Below, in pieces: positions 8,897-17,207 of a DNA stretch of 64,000 nucleotides (positions within the stretch are counted from its first letter, which is position 1; every line of letters begins with the position of its first letter). The DNA is from Criibacterium bergeronii. Lineage in GTDB: Bacteria > Bacillota > Clostridia > Peptostreptococcales > Filifactoraceae. The stretch spans positions 173,187 to 237,186 of the forward strand of contig NZ_MBEW02000001.1 of assembly GCF_001693775.2 (NCBI RefSeq), in the 5' to 3' direction. The notes under the pieces were generated by a model. The model saw nothing but the letters and a program-made list of their open reading frames with translations, had not been told where the DNA came from and did no database searches. The translations under genes and the position numbers were made by a program.

Positions 8897-9709
8897 ATGG
8901 GATATGATGTAAGTTATCATCCTATTTCGCCTGAAGAGATGGATAAGCTATATTTTTCACAACTAAAGTTATTAAAAGAGACAGGAAAATCCAACATAAG
9001 TGAAATTGTCAAACAGAGAGATTTTAAAGGCAAAGAAGAATACGAAGATGTTATTGAAGAAAAATACATAAATGTAATGGACGCTGCGATAAAAGCTGAT
9101 ACAAATGAACCTTTTGAAAAAGAACACGTTTTTTATTTAGCTGTAGTACAGGGACTTTTTCATCCATATTTTTATACTAGAGGAACCGGCTTTTCTATTT
9201 TGATTGAAGATATTCCTTCAATGAAAAAATATCTAACTTCATGGCAAGATATCAAGCCAATGGAAATAGTAAATGAGGTAACAAATGGTATTGTAGAAAA
9301 TTACAGTGGTGGCTGTTACATAGGCTATGATAATGTAGTCAAATTATTAGACGATTACGAAAATGATAAGGAAATAAAAAATTGCATTGATGAATATTAC
9401 GAACAAAACAGCGTCACATTTATTAAAGCCTTAAATTATGCAAAAGAGCACAAGGTTGGATTGGTTGAGGCAACAGAAGTAATAGAGCCGAACCCACTTG
9501 ACCTAAAAAATACTACTACTTATAGCAACCTTCTAAATTGTGACATTGAGGGTGCATTGATTTATGAGGAAACAGCATTTAACCAATTTGCTAATGCCCT
9601 TAAAAAGGAAAAAGAGCTTGGACTTGAAAAAAATGAAGAAAAGGAAGAAAATGAAAAAAAAGATAATTCTTTTGTAAAAGGGCTCAAAAATTTATTTGGA
9701 AAGCATTGA
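8897..9709 (+). CDS. Uncharacterised protein with charged tail and C-terminal amphipathic helix
   Basis: I do not recognise this 270-residue protein. It starts at ATG with AAAGGAG 8 bases upstream, and opens with MGYDVSYHPIS. It is acidic and soluble-looking, with no signal peptide or membrane segment. A central patch (GLFHPYFYTRGTGFSI, ~95-110, and ENYSGGCYIGYD, ~139-150) is Gly/aromatic rich. Residues ~235-258 are a Lys/Glu-rich low-complexity linker, and the last ~15 residues (NSFVKGLKNLFGKH) could form an amphipathic helix like the MinD membrane-targeting tail. A strong terminator follows, so it appears monocistronic. Function unknown. Confidence 0.8.
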   Translation: MGYDVSYHPISPEEMDKLYFSQLKLLKETGKSNISEIVKQRDFKGKEEYEDVIEEKYINVMDAAIKADTNEPFEKEHVFYLAVVQGLFHPYFYTRGTGFSILIEDIPSMKKYLTSWQDIKPMEIVNEVTNGIVENYSGGCYIGYDNVVKLLDDYENDKEIKNCIDEYYEQNSVTFIKALNYAKEHKVGLVEATEVIEPNPLDLKNTTTYSNLLNCDIEGALIYEETAFNQFANALKKEKELGLEKNEEKEENEKKDNSFVKGLKNLFGKH

Positions 9710-9742
9710 TTAAAAACTATCTTTTTGATAATTATATGAATT

Positions 9743-9782
9743 GCCCCCTAGAGTTAGAGCAAAAATTCTAACATTAGGGGGC
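9743..9782 (+). terminator. Terminator after the 8897-9709 gene
   Basis: GCCCCCTA (9743-9750) pairs with TAGGGGGC (9775-9782), with an inner GTTAGA/TCTAAC pairing. The hairpin lies 34 bp after the stop codon; the following T-tract is weak (ATTACACTTTTG). Confidence 0.65.
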
Positions 9783-9841
9783 ATTACACTTTTGTTATTT
9801 TGTATGCATGCTTATCTCTAATTAAACAGTCAAATAAAAGC

Positions 9842-9896
9842 GAAATAGGTTCAGCAAGTGGTTACCGGTGCTTGCCTAAGGTGAAAAGCACCCTAA
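9842..9896. other. Two adjacent hairpins in the convergent gap before ppk
   Basis: Within 9783-9962, the GC-richer stretch around 9850-9896 holds GCAAG..CTTGC enclosing GGTTACCGG, directly followed by AGGTG-AAAA-GCACC(CT). The rest of the gap is AT-rich. No T-tract follows on either strand, and it matches no RNA family that I recognise. It could be a processed ppk 3' end or a small RNA; evidence is only the pairing. Confidence 0.3.
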
Positions 9897-9962
9897 ATAT
9901 ATTATACTTTTAATTAGAAAATAATATTAGTTACGGGTTCAAATTCAGTCTATTTTTTATTT

Positions 9963-12239
9963 TTATCTAAACAAATCTTTTATTTTTTCAATCAGGGTTT
10001 TCTTTTGTTCGTCTTTTTCTGTTTGGGTATTGGTTTGCTCTTTGATTTGTTCATAATTTTGACTGTTTTTTGCCGGTTGTTTACGTTCTTTGCTGTTTGC
10101 CAATTCTTCTTCTTTTAGCAGTTTTTCCTGATTTTTTTGTGCAATTTTTTGTTCTTCTTGATGTCTCAAGGTTTTTTCATAATCTTTTTGTAATGCACTT
10201 TTTTCATTGGCTCTGAGCATATAGGTTTCTTGCATTGACAGTGGTTCTTTATCACTTTGTATTGGCTGATAGTCTCCGTTTTGGTCTATATACTTAGCAT
10301 CTATATTATCTGCAAGCTGTGTGAGTAGATAGGTTTCTAATTTTGCTTTTATTTCTTTATCATAGATTGGGCAGGCTATTTCTATCCTTTTTTGTGTATT
10401 TCTTGTCATCAGGTCTGCTGATGAAATGTAGATTTTCATTTCATCGCCTTCGCCAAATATGTAGACTCTTGAATGTTCCAAAAATCTACCTACTATTGAT
10501 ACTACTCTCACATTTTCTGTATAGTCTTTCACTCCCGGTTTTATGCAGCAAATGCCTCTTATAATCATTTTTATGTCTACGCCTGCATTTGATGCTGCTG
10601 ATAATTTTTGTATCAGGTCTATATCTGTAAATGAATTCATTTTGAAAAGTAGTCTGCCTTTTGAGCCTTTTGCTATTTGTTCATCTATTAAATCTGATAT
10701 GGTTGACTTAAATGTGGATGGAGACTGCAACAAATGTGTATAGTTTCCGTTTGCTATGCCCATATTCATGTTGTTAAAGAAATTCAGTGCATCTTTTCCT
10801 ATTTCCATATTTGATGTGATAAATGAAAAATCTGTATATAATCTTGAGGTTATTTCGTTATAATTTCCTGTACCAATTTGGGTTATATATTTTATTTCAT
10901 CGTTTTTTTTGTAGGAAATCATACATATTTTTGAATGTATTTTATATTCTTCAAATCCGTAAATAATATTGCAGCCTGCGTCATAGAGTATTTCGGAGTA
11001 GTTTATATTATTTTCTTCATCAAATCTTGCCTTTAGCTCCATACATACGGTTACATCTATGCCATTTTCGGCAGCGTTGCATAGGTGCTGCACCAGCTTA
11101 GAATTTTTTGCCAATCTATATATTGTAATTTTTATAGCTATTACATTTCGATTATTTGATGCCTCTTTGATTAAATTTAAAAATACGTTTATGTCTTCAT
11201 AAGGATATGCTAAGAGTACATCTTTTTTTTCTATTAGGCTAAAATAGGATTTTGTAGTCTCCGGTGGATAAGGATTGTATTGATTAAATTTTTTGTAGGT
11301 AATTCTTTCCAAAGTTTCTCTATCCAGCTTATCTTTTATTCTGTTTACAAATGACATATCCATAGGTGAGCTAAAGGTAAATATTCTATTTTTTTCTATG
11401 TCTAATTCTTTTAATAAGATTTTTTCTATACCTTGCGAAAGAGGTCTGTTGGTCTCAATTCTGACTGCTTTAAGTCTTTGACGCTGTTTTATTATCTCTT
11501 TCATGTATTTTTTATAATCGTCAAATTCATCCTTTATGTAATCTCTATCCACATAATCAAAGTTCCTTGTGACTGATACTGTGCAATAGCTTGACACTGT
11601 ATAGCCTCTAAATACTTCTGCACCGTAGTGCTCTATTAGCTCATCTACAAATAGAAATTTTATTTCTCCATGGCTTGGAAAAACTACTATTTGATTTAGT
11701 TCATCAGCTATTGGTATAATACCAACGATATTTTTGCCTGCTTTACTTGCATTTAAATCAAAAAAGACATATTTTCTCAGATTGCTTAAAAATGGGAACG
11801 GGTGCGATTTATTTACTACTAGAGGAGACAAAAGTGGCTGCACCATATTTTTGAAGTAATCTTCAGCATATTTTTTTTCTAATTCATCAAGATTTTTGAT
11901 TTCCAGTTTTATTATTCCGTAGGCTCTAAGCTCTTGCATTACTTTTTTGTATAGCTTATCTTTACCTGCATATATAGCTGGAAGTGATGCCATCACTGCG
12001 TCTAGTTGTTCTTTTACATTCATGCCTGTACGAGCGTCAACGACATCTTTTTTCATATTTTGCAGGTCTGCAAGTGAGCCTACTCTTATCATAAAAAATT
12101 CATCTAAATTAGTGGTGAATATTTTTATAAAATTCAATTTTTCAAAAGGCGGCATATATGTTTTCTCCGCCTTATTTAAAACTCTTTCGTTGAATTTTAG
12201 CCATGACAGCTCTCTGTTTTGCATATAATCTTTACTCAT
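9963..12239 (-). CDS. ppk: Polyphosphate kinase 1 with coiled-coil C-terminal extension
   Basis: PPK1 reversibly polymerises the gamma-phosphate of ATP into polyphosphate. The N-domain starts with YMQNRELSWLKFNERVL (residues ~5-20). The PLD-like catalytic domains carry the autophosphorylated histidine in YKIHSKICMI (~435) and the second catalytic histidine in FLEHSRVYIFG (~590). Typical PPK1 is ~690-700 residues; here a ~70-residue extension rich in K/E/Q follows (~690-758), ending TLIEKIKDLFR. It may form a coiled coil plus an amphipathic tip. SD GAGGAG precedes the ATG. It sits 63 bp downstream of ppx in the same orientation, so polyphosphate synthesis and degradation genes are probably co-transcribed. 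Confidence 0.96.
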   Translation of the reverse strand: MSKDYMQNRELSWLKFNERVLNKAEKTYMPPFEKLNFIKIFTTNLDEFFMIRVGSLADLQNMKKDVVDARTGMNVKEQLDAVMASLPAIYAGKDKLYKKVMQELRAYGIIKLEIKNLDELEKKYAEDYFKNMVQPLLSPLVVNKSHPFPFLSNLRKYVFFDLNASKAGKNIVGIIPIADELNQIVVFPSHGEIKFLFVDELIEHYGAEVFRGYTVSSYCTVSVTRNFDYVDRDYIKDEFDDYKKYMKEIIKQRQRLKAVRIETNRPLSQGIEKILLKELDIEKNRIFTFSSPMDMSFVNRIKDKLDRETLERITYKKFNQYNPYPPETTKSYFSLIEKKDVLLAYPYEDINVFLNLIKEASNNRNVIAIKITIYRLAKNSKLVQHLCNAAENGIDVTVCMELKARFDEENNINYSEILYDAGCNIIYGFEEYKIHSKICMISYKKNDEIKYITQIGTGNYNEITSRLYTDFSFITSNMEIGKDALNFFNNMNMGIANGNYTHLLQSPSTFKSTISDLIDEQIAKGSKGRLLFKMNSFTDIDLIQKLSAASNAGVDIKMIIRGICCIKPGVKDYTENVRVVSIVGRFLEHSRVYIFGEGDEMKIYISSADLMTRNTQKRIEIACPIYDKEIKAKLETYLLTQLADNIDAKYIDQNGDYQPIQSDKEPLSMQETYMLRANEKSALQKDYEKTLRHQEEQKIAQKNQEKLLKEEELANSKERKQPAKNSQNYEQIKEQTNTQTEKDEQKKTLIEKIKDLFR

Positions 12240-12302
12240 TTTTTCTCCTCAGGTATAAATTTGAATTTTGATTATATCACAATTCTTGCATCATATTTCG
12301 TA

Positions 12303-13202
12303 TTACAAAAGTCCTTCGTTTCTGAGCTTTTCAAATACAATGCCTTCTCTTAAACCAGTTTCGCTTACTATTACTTTTTTTGCATCTAGGCTTTTTGATA
12401 GTTGATTAAATATCGTCATGCCGGGGATAAGTGTGTGGATACGCTCCGGTTTAACCTGTAGCACCATCTTTATTGCAGCTGCATCTTGGGCAAGCAGTGA
12501 CGTGTATAAATTGTCTGCATCAATTGTATTAAAATGTGCACTATCTTTCATTCCATAAAGTTCTTGTGATACGTTGCCTATGGCTCTTATTGTGCCTCCT
12601 ATGCCTACTATTACCTCTGTATTTCCATTTACTCCGGCGTCTTTTAGTTCTTTTTTTACTGCTTTTTGTATATCTTTTATTTCATCGTCTGTCGGGAAAA
12701 TGCCTTTTACATATTGGTCATACAAGGACAATGAACCGTGTCCAAGGTTAAACATTTCTACTATTTTTTTATTTTCAAATCTGATTATTTCTGTACTACC
12801 TCCGCCAATATCCACTGTAAAGCCATGGTCTATATCGATGCTTTCAAGTATACCGTTAAATCCAAGTCTTGCCTCATCCTTTTGGTCAAGTATCTCTATA
12901 TCTATGTCTAGCATTTCTTTTACATAGCTCAATACTTCTTGAGTATTTTTTATATTTCTAAGCGATGCTGTTGCAAATACAATTATTTTTTCGTGCTTTA
13001 CATTATTTATAATTTTACTTAATGATTTAAGAACTCTAATTAATTTTAGTATTCCCTTATATGACAGTGTATTGTCTTGTATATAGCTTACCAAGCCGGC
13101 TGTGTTTTTTTTGCCAAAAAGCAGTTTCAGCTCACCCTTTTCATAAGTATATATATTTAACCTTATTGTATTTGAGCCAATATCTATTACACCAACATTC
13201 AT
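12303..13202 (-). CDS. ppx: Exopolyphosphatase/ppGpp phosphohydrolase family (short form)
   Basis: This is a Ppx/GppA-family phosphatase of the ASKHA fold, removing terminal phosphate from polyphosphate or pppGpp. The 299-residue protein has the two phosphate-binding loops VIDIGSNTIRLNIY (residues ~4-17) and FTVDIGGGSTEIIRF (~138-152), plus VGIGGTIRAIG (~199-209). It lacks the C-terminal HD-like domain of the ~500-residue enzymes. The adjacent ppk favours the exopolyphosphatase role. Start ATG has AGGGG upstream. Three 13-bp tandem repeats lie in its leader. Confidence 0.9.
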   Translation of the reverse strand: MNVGVIDIGSNTIRLNIYTYEKGELKLLFGKKNTAGLVSYIQDNTLSYKGILKLIRVLKSLSKIINNVKHEKIIVFATASLRNIKNTQEVLSYVKEMLDIDIEILDQKDEARLGFNGILESIDIDHGFTVDIGGGSTEIIRFENKKIVEMFNLGHGSLSLYDQYVKGIFPTDDEIKDIQKAVKKELKDAGVNGNTEVIVGIGGTIRAIGNVSQELYGMKDSAHFNTIDADNLYTSLLAQDAAAIKMVLQVKPERIHTLIPGMTIFNQLSKSLDAKKVIVSETGLREGIVFEKLRNEGLL

Positions 13203-13224
13203 TTTTACCCCTTTTGTTTATTAT

Positions 13225-13263
13225 ATATTATTACAAGATATTATTACAAGATATTATTACAAG
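13225..13263. repeat. Three tandem 13-bp repeats upstream of ppx
   Basis: ATATTATTACAAG occurs three times head-to-tail without mismatches at 13225-13237, 13238-13250 and 13251-13263. It lies in the divergent gap between ppx and bioY, 23 bp from the ppx start. It may be a slippage product or overlap a ppx promoter; nothing else supports a regulatory role. Confidence 0.8.
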
Positions 13264-13296
13264 TTTTTACTAAAGTTTCACAATTTTTATAATAAA

Positions 13297-13347
13297 TGTA
13301 AACTTATATAAAAAATAGTAGACAATTTTATTTTTTCATTGTATACT
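13297..13347 (+). promoter_or_regulatory. bioY promoter with overlapping BirA-like operator
   Basis: TAGACA (13319-13324) and TATACT (13342-13347) are 17 bp apart. TGTAAAC (13297-13303), a 14-bp spacer and GTAGACA (13318-13324) have the layout of a BirA operator (TGTTAAC-N14-16-GTTAACA in Firmicutes), with the right half overlapping the -35. The half sites match each other at 5 of 7 positions, so this is a candidate. Biotin-dependent repression would fit a biotin uptake gene. Confidence 0.4.
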
Positions 13348-13394
13348 TCTGTATGTGATTGTTTTACATTTATTTTTATTATATAGGTGATTAC

Positions 13395-13958
13395 ATGGAA
13401 ACTACATTTGAAAAAAAGAAATACAAAACTAAAGATTTACTTTTATGTGCTATTTTTGCAGCTTTAATTTGTATAGGTGCTTACATAACTATACCTCTGC
13501 CACTAGTGCCAATAACTATGCAATGGTTTTTTGTAGCAATTACCGGTATGCTACTTGGTGCTAAAAGAGGTGCTGTGAGTACACTACTTTACATGATTAT
13601 GGGTCTAATCGGTATGCCGGTATTTTCCGGTGGCAAAGGTGGAATAGGTACAGTTTTCTCTCCTAACTTCGGTTATATTTATGGATTTGTAATTTCAGCT
13701 CTTGTCATAGGCTTAATAATGCAAAAAAGCAAAAAAACTGTTTTGACTTATTCTATAGCTGGTCTAATTGGCTTGGCAATTACTTATGGTCTTGGTTTTA
13801 TACATCTTTATATTTTTATGACAGTATTTGCCGGTAAAACTGTAGTGCTATTTGACTTATTTAAATCTGCTGTGCTTGTATTCTTGCCAAAAGATGCTCT
13901 ATGCACCATACTTTGTGCCTTAGTTGCAGTTAGAATACCAAAAAATTTATTAGATTAA
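13395..13958 (+). CDS. bioY: Biotin transporter substrate-binding component BioY
   Basis: BioY is the membrane S-component of ECF-type biotin transporters. The start is taken at ATG 13395, preceded by AGGTGA; an upstream in-frame start lies inside the presumed leader. The 187-residue product has about six hydrophobic segments and the BioY motifs PLPLVPITMQWFFVAITGMLLG (~35-56; Q and aromatic residues of the substrate region) and GLIGMPVFSGGKGGIG (~70-85). No ECF ATPase or T-component is nearby, so it probably uses a shared EcfAT module. It stands alone between divergent ppx and convergent rnhA. Confidence 0.92.
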   Translation: METTFEKKKYKTKDLLLCAIFAALICIGAYITIPLPLVPITMQWFFVAITGMLLGAKRGAVSTLLYMIMGLIGMPVFSGGKGGIGTVFSPNFGYIYGFVISALVIGLIMQKSKKTVLTYSIAGLIGLAITYGLGFIHLYIFMTVFAGKTVVLFDLFKSAVLVFLPKDALCTILCALVAVRIPKNLLD

Positions 13959-14010
13959 TTTTAATTTATATACCCACTAAAAGCTCAAAATAGGCTTACA
14001 TTTTAATTAA

Positions 14011-14679
14011 TTATAATTTAATTCCAAGAGCCTCTTTGGCTAACTTATCTGCTATCTCATTATATTTCACTTTCGTATGCGACTTGACCTTGCAAAAATG
14101 CACTGTCAAGTCTTTTTTTATGCTGTCATAAAATTTTTTGTAGCCTTGGGTAAGGTGATTGTTTGTCTTCCAATCCCCCACTGCCCAGCTTTCAATGCCC
14201 ATGTAGTCAAAATATATATATAATTCTTTTATACCAAGCTCCAATGCTTTTTTCATCACATACATTGAGGCACTTACTTCACCTGCCACGTTTCTCATGG
14301 ACGATACTGATTTATCATCAGATGTTATAGAAAAGGTCTGTTTGTCTTTATTTGTAAAATAAATTCCTGCATAGGCAAAAGACTTGCTACTGTCATCATA
14401 ACTGCCATCTATATAGGCTATCATTGTAAATTCATCTTGTATTTGTGAATATACTTCTTCATCAGAGTTATGGTAATTTTTTTCGTCTGTGGAATTGTTT
14501 TTCAAAGAATTTGATGAGCTGTCATTTCCACGATTTAAAAACTCCTCAGCCTCTTCTTTTGTCAAAAAACTTTTATATATAGCGTTTTTATAGCCTATAA
14601 CACTTTTTTTACATTCATCCCACGTCAAAAATATCCCTGTGGTTCTTCCCTGCCTTACTGCATAATATTTTTTAGGCAT
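14011..14679 (-). CDS. rnhA: Ribonuclease H1 with N-terminal viroplasmin domain
   Basis: RNase HI cleaves RNA in RNA-DNA hybrids. The N-terminal ~50 residues (KKYYAVRQGRTTGIFLTWDE) form the caulimovirus-VI/viroplasmin hybrid-binding domain, and a polar Ser/Asn/Asp-rich linker follows. The catalytic domain carries the DEDD residues: D in YIDGSYDD (~90), E in NVAGEVSASM (~130), D in YIYFDYMGIE (~153), and D in NEIADKLAKEA (~210), with the HTKVKYNEIAD histidine. The gene follows mtnA by 8 bp, so it is probably the last gene of the mtnK-mtnA operon. SD AAGGAG. Confidence 0.92.
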   Translation of the reverse strand: MPKKYYAVRQGRTTGIFLTWDECKKSVIGYKNAIYKSFLTKEEAEEFLNRGNDSSSNSLKNNSTDEKNYHNSDEEVYSQIQDEFTMIAYIDGSYDDSSKSFAYAGIYFTNKDKQTFSITSDDKSVSSMRNVAGEVSASMYVMKKALELGIKELYIYFDYMGIESWAVGDWKTNNHLTQGYKKFYDSIKKDLTVHFCKVKSHTKVKYNEIADKLAKEALGIKL

Positions 14680-14687
14680 AATTCTCC

Positions 14688-15746
14688 TTAATAAAATCTT
14701 TTAGTTTCTGTTTTAAAATATTCGTCCAAATTATTTGGCTTAAATACACCCTTTTCTGTTACTATTGCTTTTATAAGCTCCGGCGGCGTTATATCAAATG
14801 ACGGATAAATAGCTGAAACTTTATCTAGCGTGTGCATTATCCCATTTGCACTTTTTACCTCATCGGGGTCTCTCATTTCTATTTTTATGTCGTCAAAGCC
14901 CTCTTTATCCTTGTCAGGTATACCAGTCACATAATATGGCACGTCAAAAGCATCGCACAAAAGTGCTATTTGATATGTGCCTATTTTATTTGCAATATAC
15001 CCTTTTTTGGTTATAGTGTCCGCCGCAGAGGTGAATAAATTTATTTTTTCATTTTTCATTAAATAAGCTATCATATTGTCTGTTACAACAGTTGTATCAA
15101 ACCCCATCTGATAAATGCAGGTAGCTGTGAGCCTTGCTCCTTGAAAGTATGGTCTTGTCTCAGCGGTAAAGACTTTTACTGTTTTATTTTGCTTTTTCAA
15201 ATTTCTAAAAAGTGTGCCTATAATTGTCTCTCCAAAGCACTGGGTTAAGATTTTGTCACCGTCATTTACTATATCTGCAAGATTTTTGCCTACTATATCC
15301 ATTGTTTTATATCTTCTGTTTAATGATAAAATAGTGTCCTTGGCTATTTCTTGGTCTGCTTTTTTACCCTCTTGTAAGGCGGTCTCCCACACCTTGATTG
15401 CATTTTGTGTGATTTGCTCCATTCTGTTTGCTGTGGTAGGTCTTGCATGACTTATGGTGTAAGATGCGTCATTCATAAATTCTTTTTGCTGTTCGTAGGA
15501 TAACTCTTTACATTCATAGGCGGCTAGTGCCATGCCATAGGCTGCCGCCGTATATGGTCCTGCACTTTGGGTGACCATATCTTTTATTGCCTGAGCCACT
15601 TGCTTGTGGCTTTTACATTTTACAAAATTTATTTCTCTTGGATAAATTCGTCTGTCTAGTATATTTACCTCTCCGTTTTCATAGTTTGCCACATTCTCAA
15701 AACGCAGCATAAACGGCATATCGTAGTCCATATTTTTAGTTTCCAT
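14688..15746 (-). CDS. mtnA: Methylthioribose-1-phosphate isomerase (eIF2B-like)
   Basis: MtnA converts 5-methylthioribose-1-phosphate to methylthioribulose-1-phosphate in methionine salvage. The 352-residue sequence shows family motifs: the N-terminal helical region, ETRPYFQGARLTA (~200), TVVTDNMIAYLM (~219) with the catalytic-region Asp, and YIANKIGTYQIALLCDAFDVPYY (~252-274). It belongs to the eIF2B alpha/beta/delta superfamily, which also includes ribose-1,5-bisphosphate isomerase; adjacency to mtnK decides the call. Start ATG has GGAGT upstream. Later salvage genes (mtnB, C, D) are not in the window. Confidence 0.9.
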   Translation of the reverse strand: METKNMDYDMPFMLRFENVANYENGEVNILDRRIYPREINFVKCKSHKQVAQAIKDMVTQSAGPYTAAAYGMALAAYECKELSYEQQKEFMNDASYTISHARPTTANRMEQITQNAIKVWETALQEGKKADQEIAKDTILSLNRRYKTMDIVGKNLADIVNDGDKILTQCFGETIIGTLFRNLKKQNKTVKVFTAETRPYFQGARLTATCIYQMGFDTTVVTDNMIAYLMKNEKINLFTSAADTITKKGYIANKIGTYQIALLCDAFDVPYYVTGIPDKDKEGFDDIKIEMRDPDEVKSANGIMHTLDKVSAIYPSFDITPPELIKAIVTEKGVFKPNNLDEYFKTETKRFY

Positions 15747-15769
15747 TTTTACTCCTAATTTTTATACAT

Positions 15770-16915
15770 TTATTCTACTGCAAAAGCATATTTTTTTGTT
15801 AAAAGCTCTACTCCTACTTTAACCAGCTTTCTTTGAAATTTGGTTTTTTCTTTCATATTCTCCAGTCCGGTGAGTTCCACGACTTTACTGTCTCCAACTG
15901 ACCTTCTAGTCATTTCCATTCCTGCATATTTTAAGCCATCTTTCATTATATTTTTTACATATTTCTTTTTAAATTTAGCTGTATACATTGGTATAGTTTG
16001 ATTGTTTAAAAGAGCTTTATAAAGTCTTTGCGGCAATTCGTCCACAATTTTTTCCACTACTTCTCCCAAATAATTTACCATTTCATCATTATTTTTCAGC
16101 ATATTATATAGGTAAGAAATGTATAAATTGCCAATTACGCAGCCCAAATCATAGCCTATAGGTCCATAAAAGGCAAACTCTGAGTCAATAACCTTTATCC
16201 CGCTTTCATTTACAAAAATTGAGCCTGTGTGTAAATCTCCATGGATTAAACTTTGGGGAAAATTCATGAATTTTTCTCTCATAATTGCCGCATTATACAA
16301 GACTTTTTCGTTTTTGCATAATGTATTTTCTACGAAATCTTCATTTCCTTTATATACAATATTCCTGTTTTTATAATTGTAATATGGTTCTGTCATCACC
16401 AAGTCCTCTGTTATATCGCACATATCAACATTGGTGAATTTCTTTATTTCTTCTTTTCTTTGCTTAGCGTCCATATATATGCTGGTTGTAGAAAAATAAT
16501 TTTTTTCAAAATACTTGATTATTTCTTCAGCTAAATTTTCATAAATTTCATTATTTATCAAACAATATCTTAGATTTTTATAATCCGAAATATCTTCCAT
16601 GGCTATGACGTTCATAATTTCATCAAAAAAATAAATTTCCGGAGACATTTTGCTTAAATTGTAAATATTTTTTAGTGCCTCATATTCTATATTCGTTCTA
16701 GCCTTGTCCAAAGCTCTACCCGATGACCTTAGAGTTTCTGTGCCTTGTTTTAAAATTACCGACTTATCGTCTGATTTTACCCTATAGACGTAGTTTATGT
16801 TGCCATCTCCAATTTCTTCGCAATCTAAGTCTTTACCTTCAAAAAAACTACCAAGCTTTTCTTTTGCATAGTCAATAGCTAGTTTTGCGTTCAATAGTAC
16901 ATAGTCATCAAACAT
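15770..16915 (-). CDS. mtnK: Methylthioribose kinase
   Basis: MtnK phosphorylates 5-methylthioribose, the product of MTA nucleosidase. The start is taken at ATG 16915 (MFDDYVLLN), with GAGGGC 5 bases upstream; the GTG at 16927 overlaps that SD. The protein has the protein-kinase-like fold: GDGNINYVYRV glycine-rich loop (~37-47), SVILKQGTETLR lysine (~54-65), the catalytic LIHGDLHTGSIFV (~226-238) and metal-binding VIDSEFAFYGPIGYDLG (~244-260). These motifs are specific to MtnK. It heads mtnK-mtnA-rnhA, and with metK elsewhere in the window indicates methionine/SAM recycling. Confidence 0.93.
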   Translation of the reverse strand: MFDDYVLLNAKLAIDYAKEKLGSFFEGKDLDCEEIGDGNINYVYRVKSDDKSVILKQGTETLRSSGRALDKARTNIEYEALKNIYNLSKMSPEIYFFDEIMNVIAMEDISDYKNLRYCLINNEIYENLAEEIIKYFEKNYFSTTSIYMDAKQRKEEIKKFTNVDMCDITEDLVMTEPYYNYKNRNIVYKGNEDFVENTLCKNEKVLYNAAIMREKFMNFPQSLIHGDLHTGSIFVNESGIKVIDSEFAFYGPIGYDLGCVIGNLYISYLYNMLKNNDEMVNYLGEVVEKIVDELPQRLYKALLNNQTIPMYTAKFKKKYVKNIMKDGLKYAGMEMTRRSVGDSKVVELTGLENMKEKTKFQRKLVKVGVELLTKKYAFAVE

Positions 16916-17033
16916 TTTTGCCCTCACTTGTAATTTAATATTTAAAAATTTTTTCTAAGTAAAAATTTAAAATCCAAATTATAATTATTCTTTTTTCAAT
17001 TATATTCACTAAATGATATTTTTTCAAGGACTA

Positions 17034-17062
17034 TTGAATTCTAGGCGTTAATATGATATATT
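17034..17062 (+). promoter_or_regulatory. Candidate promoter of the pxp operon
   Basis: TTGAAT (17034-17039) and TATATT (17057-17062) have a 17-bp spacer. A start near 17070 would give a ~140-nt leader to pxpA. That leader contains a perfect dyad at 17139-17160. Confidence 0.35.
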
Positions 17063-17138
17063 CTAAGAAAATAATTTTCAGATATCGTTTTCATTAAAAA
17101 CTAAATATTTTATTTGTAATACATACCTTTGATACACT

Positions 17139-17160
17139 ATATCAAAAATTATTTTGATAT
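17139..17160. promoter_or_regulatory. Dyad in the pxpA leader
   Basis: ATATCAAAA (17139-17147) and TTTTGATAT (17152-17160) form a perfect 9-bp inverted repeat with a 4-base loop, 48 bp before pxpA. It may be a repressor operator or a weak RNA hairpin; there is no regulator gene in the operon to assign. Confidence 0.35.
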
Positions 17161-17207
17161 TTGTATATATATTTTGCATTCATTTTTATCACTACTAGGG
17201 GGTTATT

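Noticed and set aside
9925..9955. tRNA-like T-loop (GGGTTCAAATTC)
   Set aside because: The flanking bases do not pair as a T-stem and no acceptor, D or anticodon arms exist upstream.
11947..12228. Plus-strand ORFs inside ppk and similar antisense frames throughout
   Set aside because: They lack SDs, mirror the codon pattern of the genuine gene on the other strand and have low-complexity Ser/Phe/Leu-rich translations.
13225..13263. Possible CRISPR-like array
   Set aside because: Three direct 13-bp repeats without spacers are a simple tandem repeat; no CRISPR array or cas gene is seen anywhere.
13297..13370. Wide dyad ATGTAAAC ... GTTTTACAT around the bioY promoter
   Set aside because: The halves are nearly 60 bp apart, too far for a BirA site; the closer N14 pair was kept instead.
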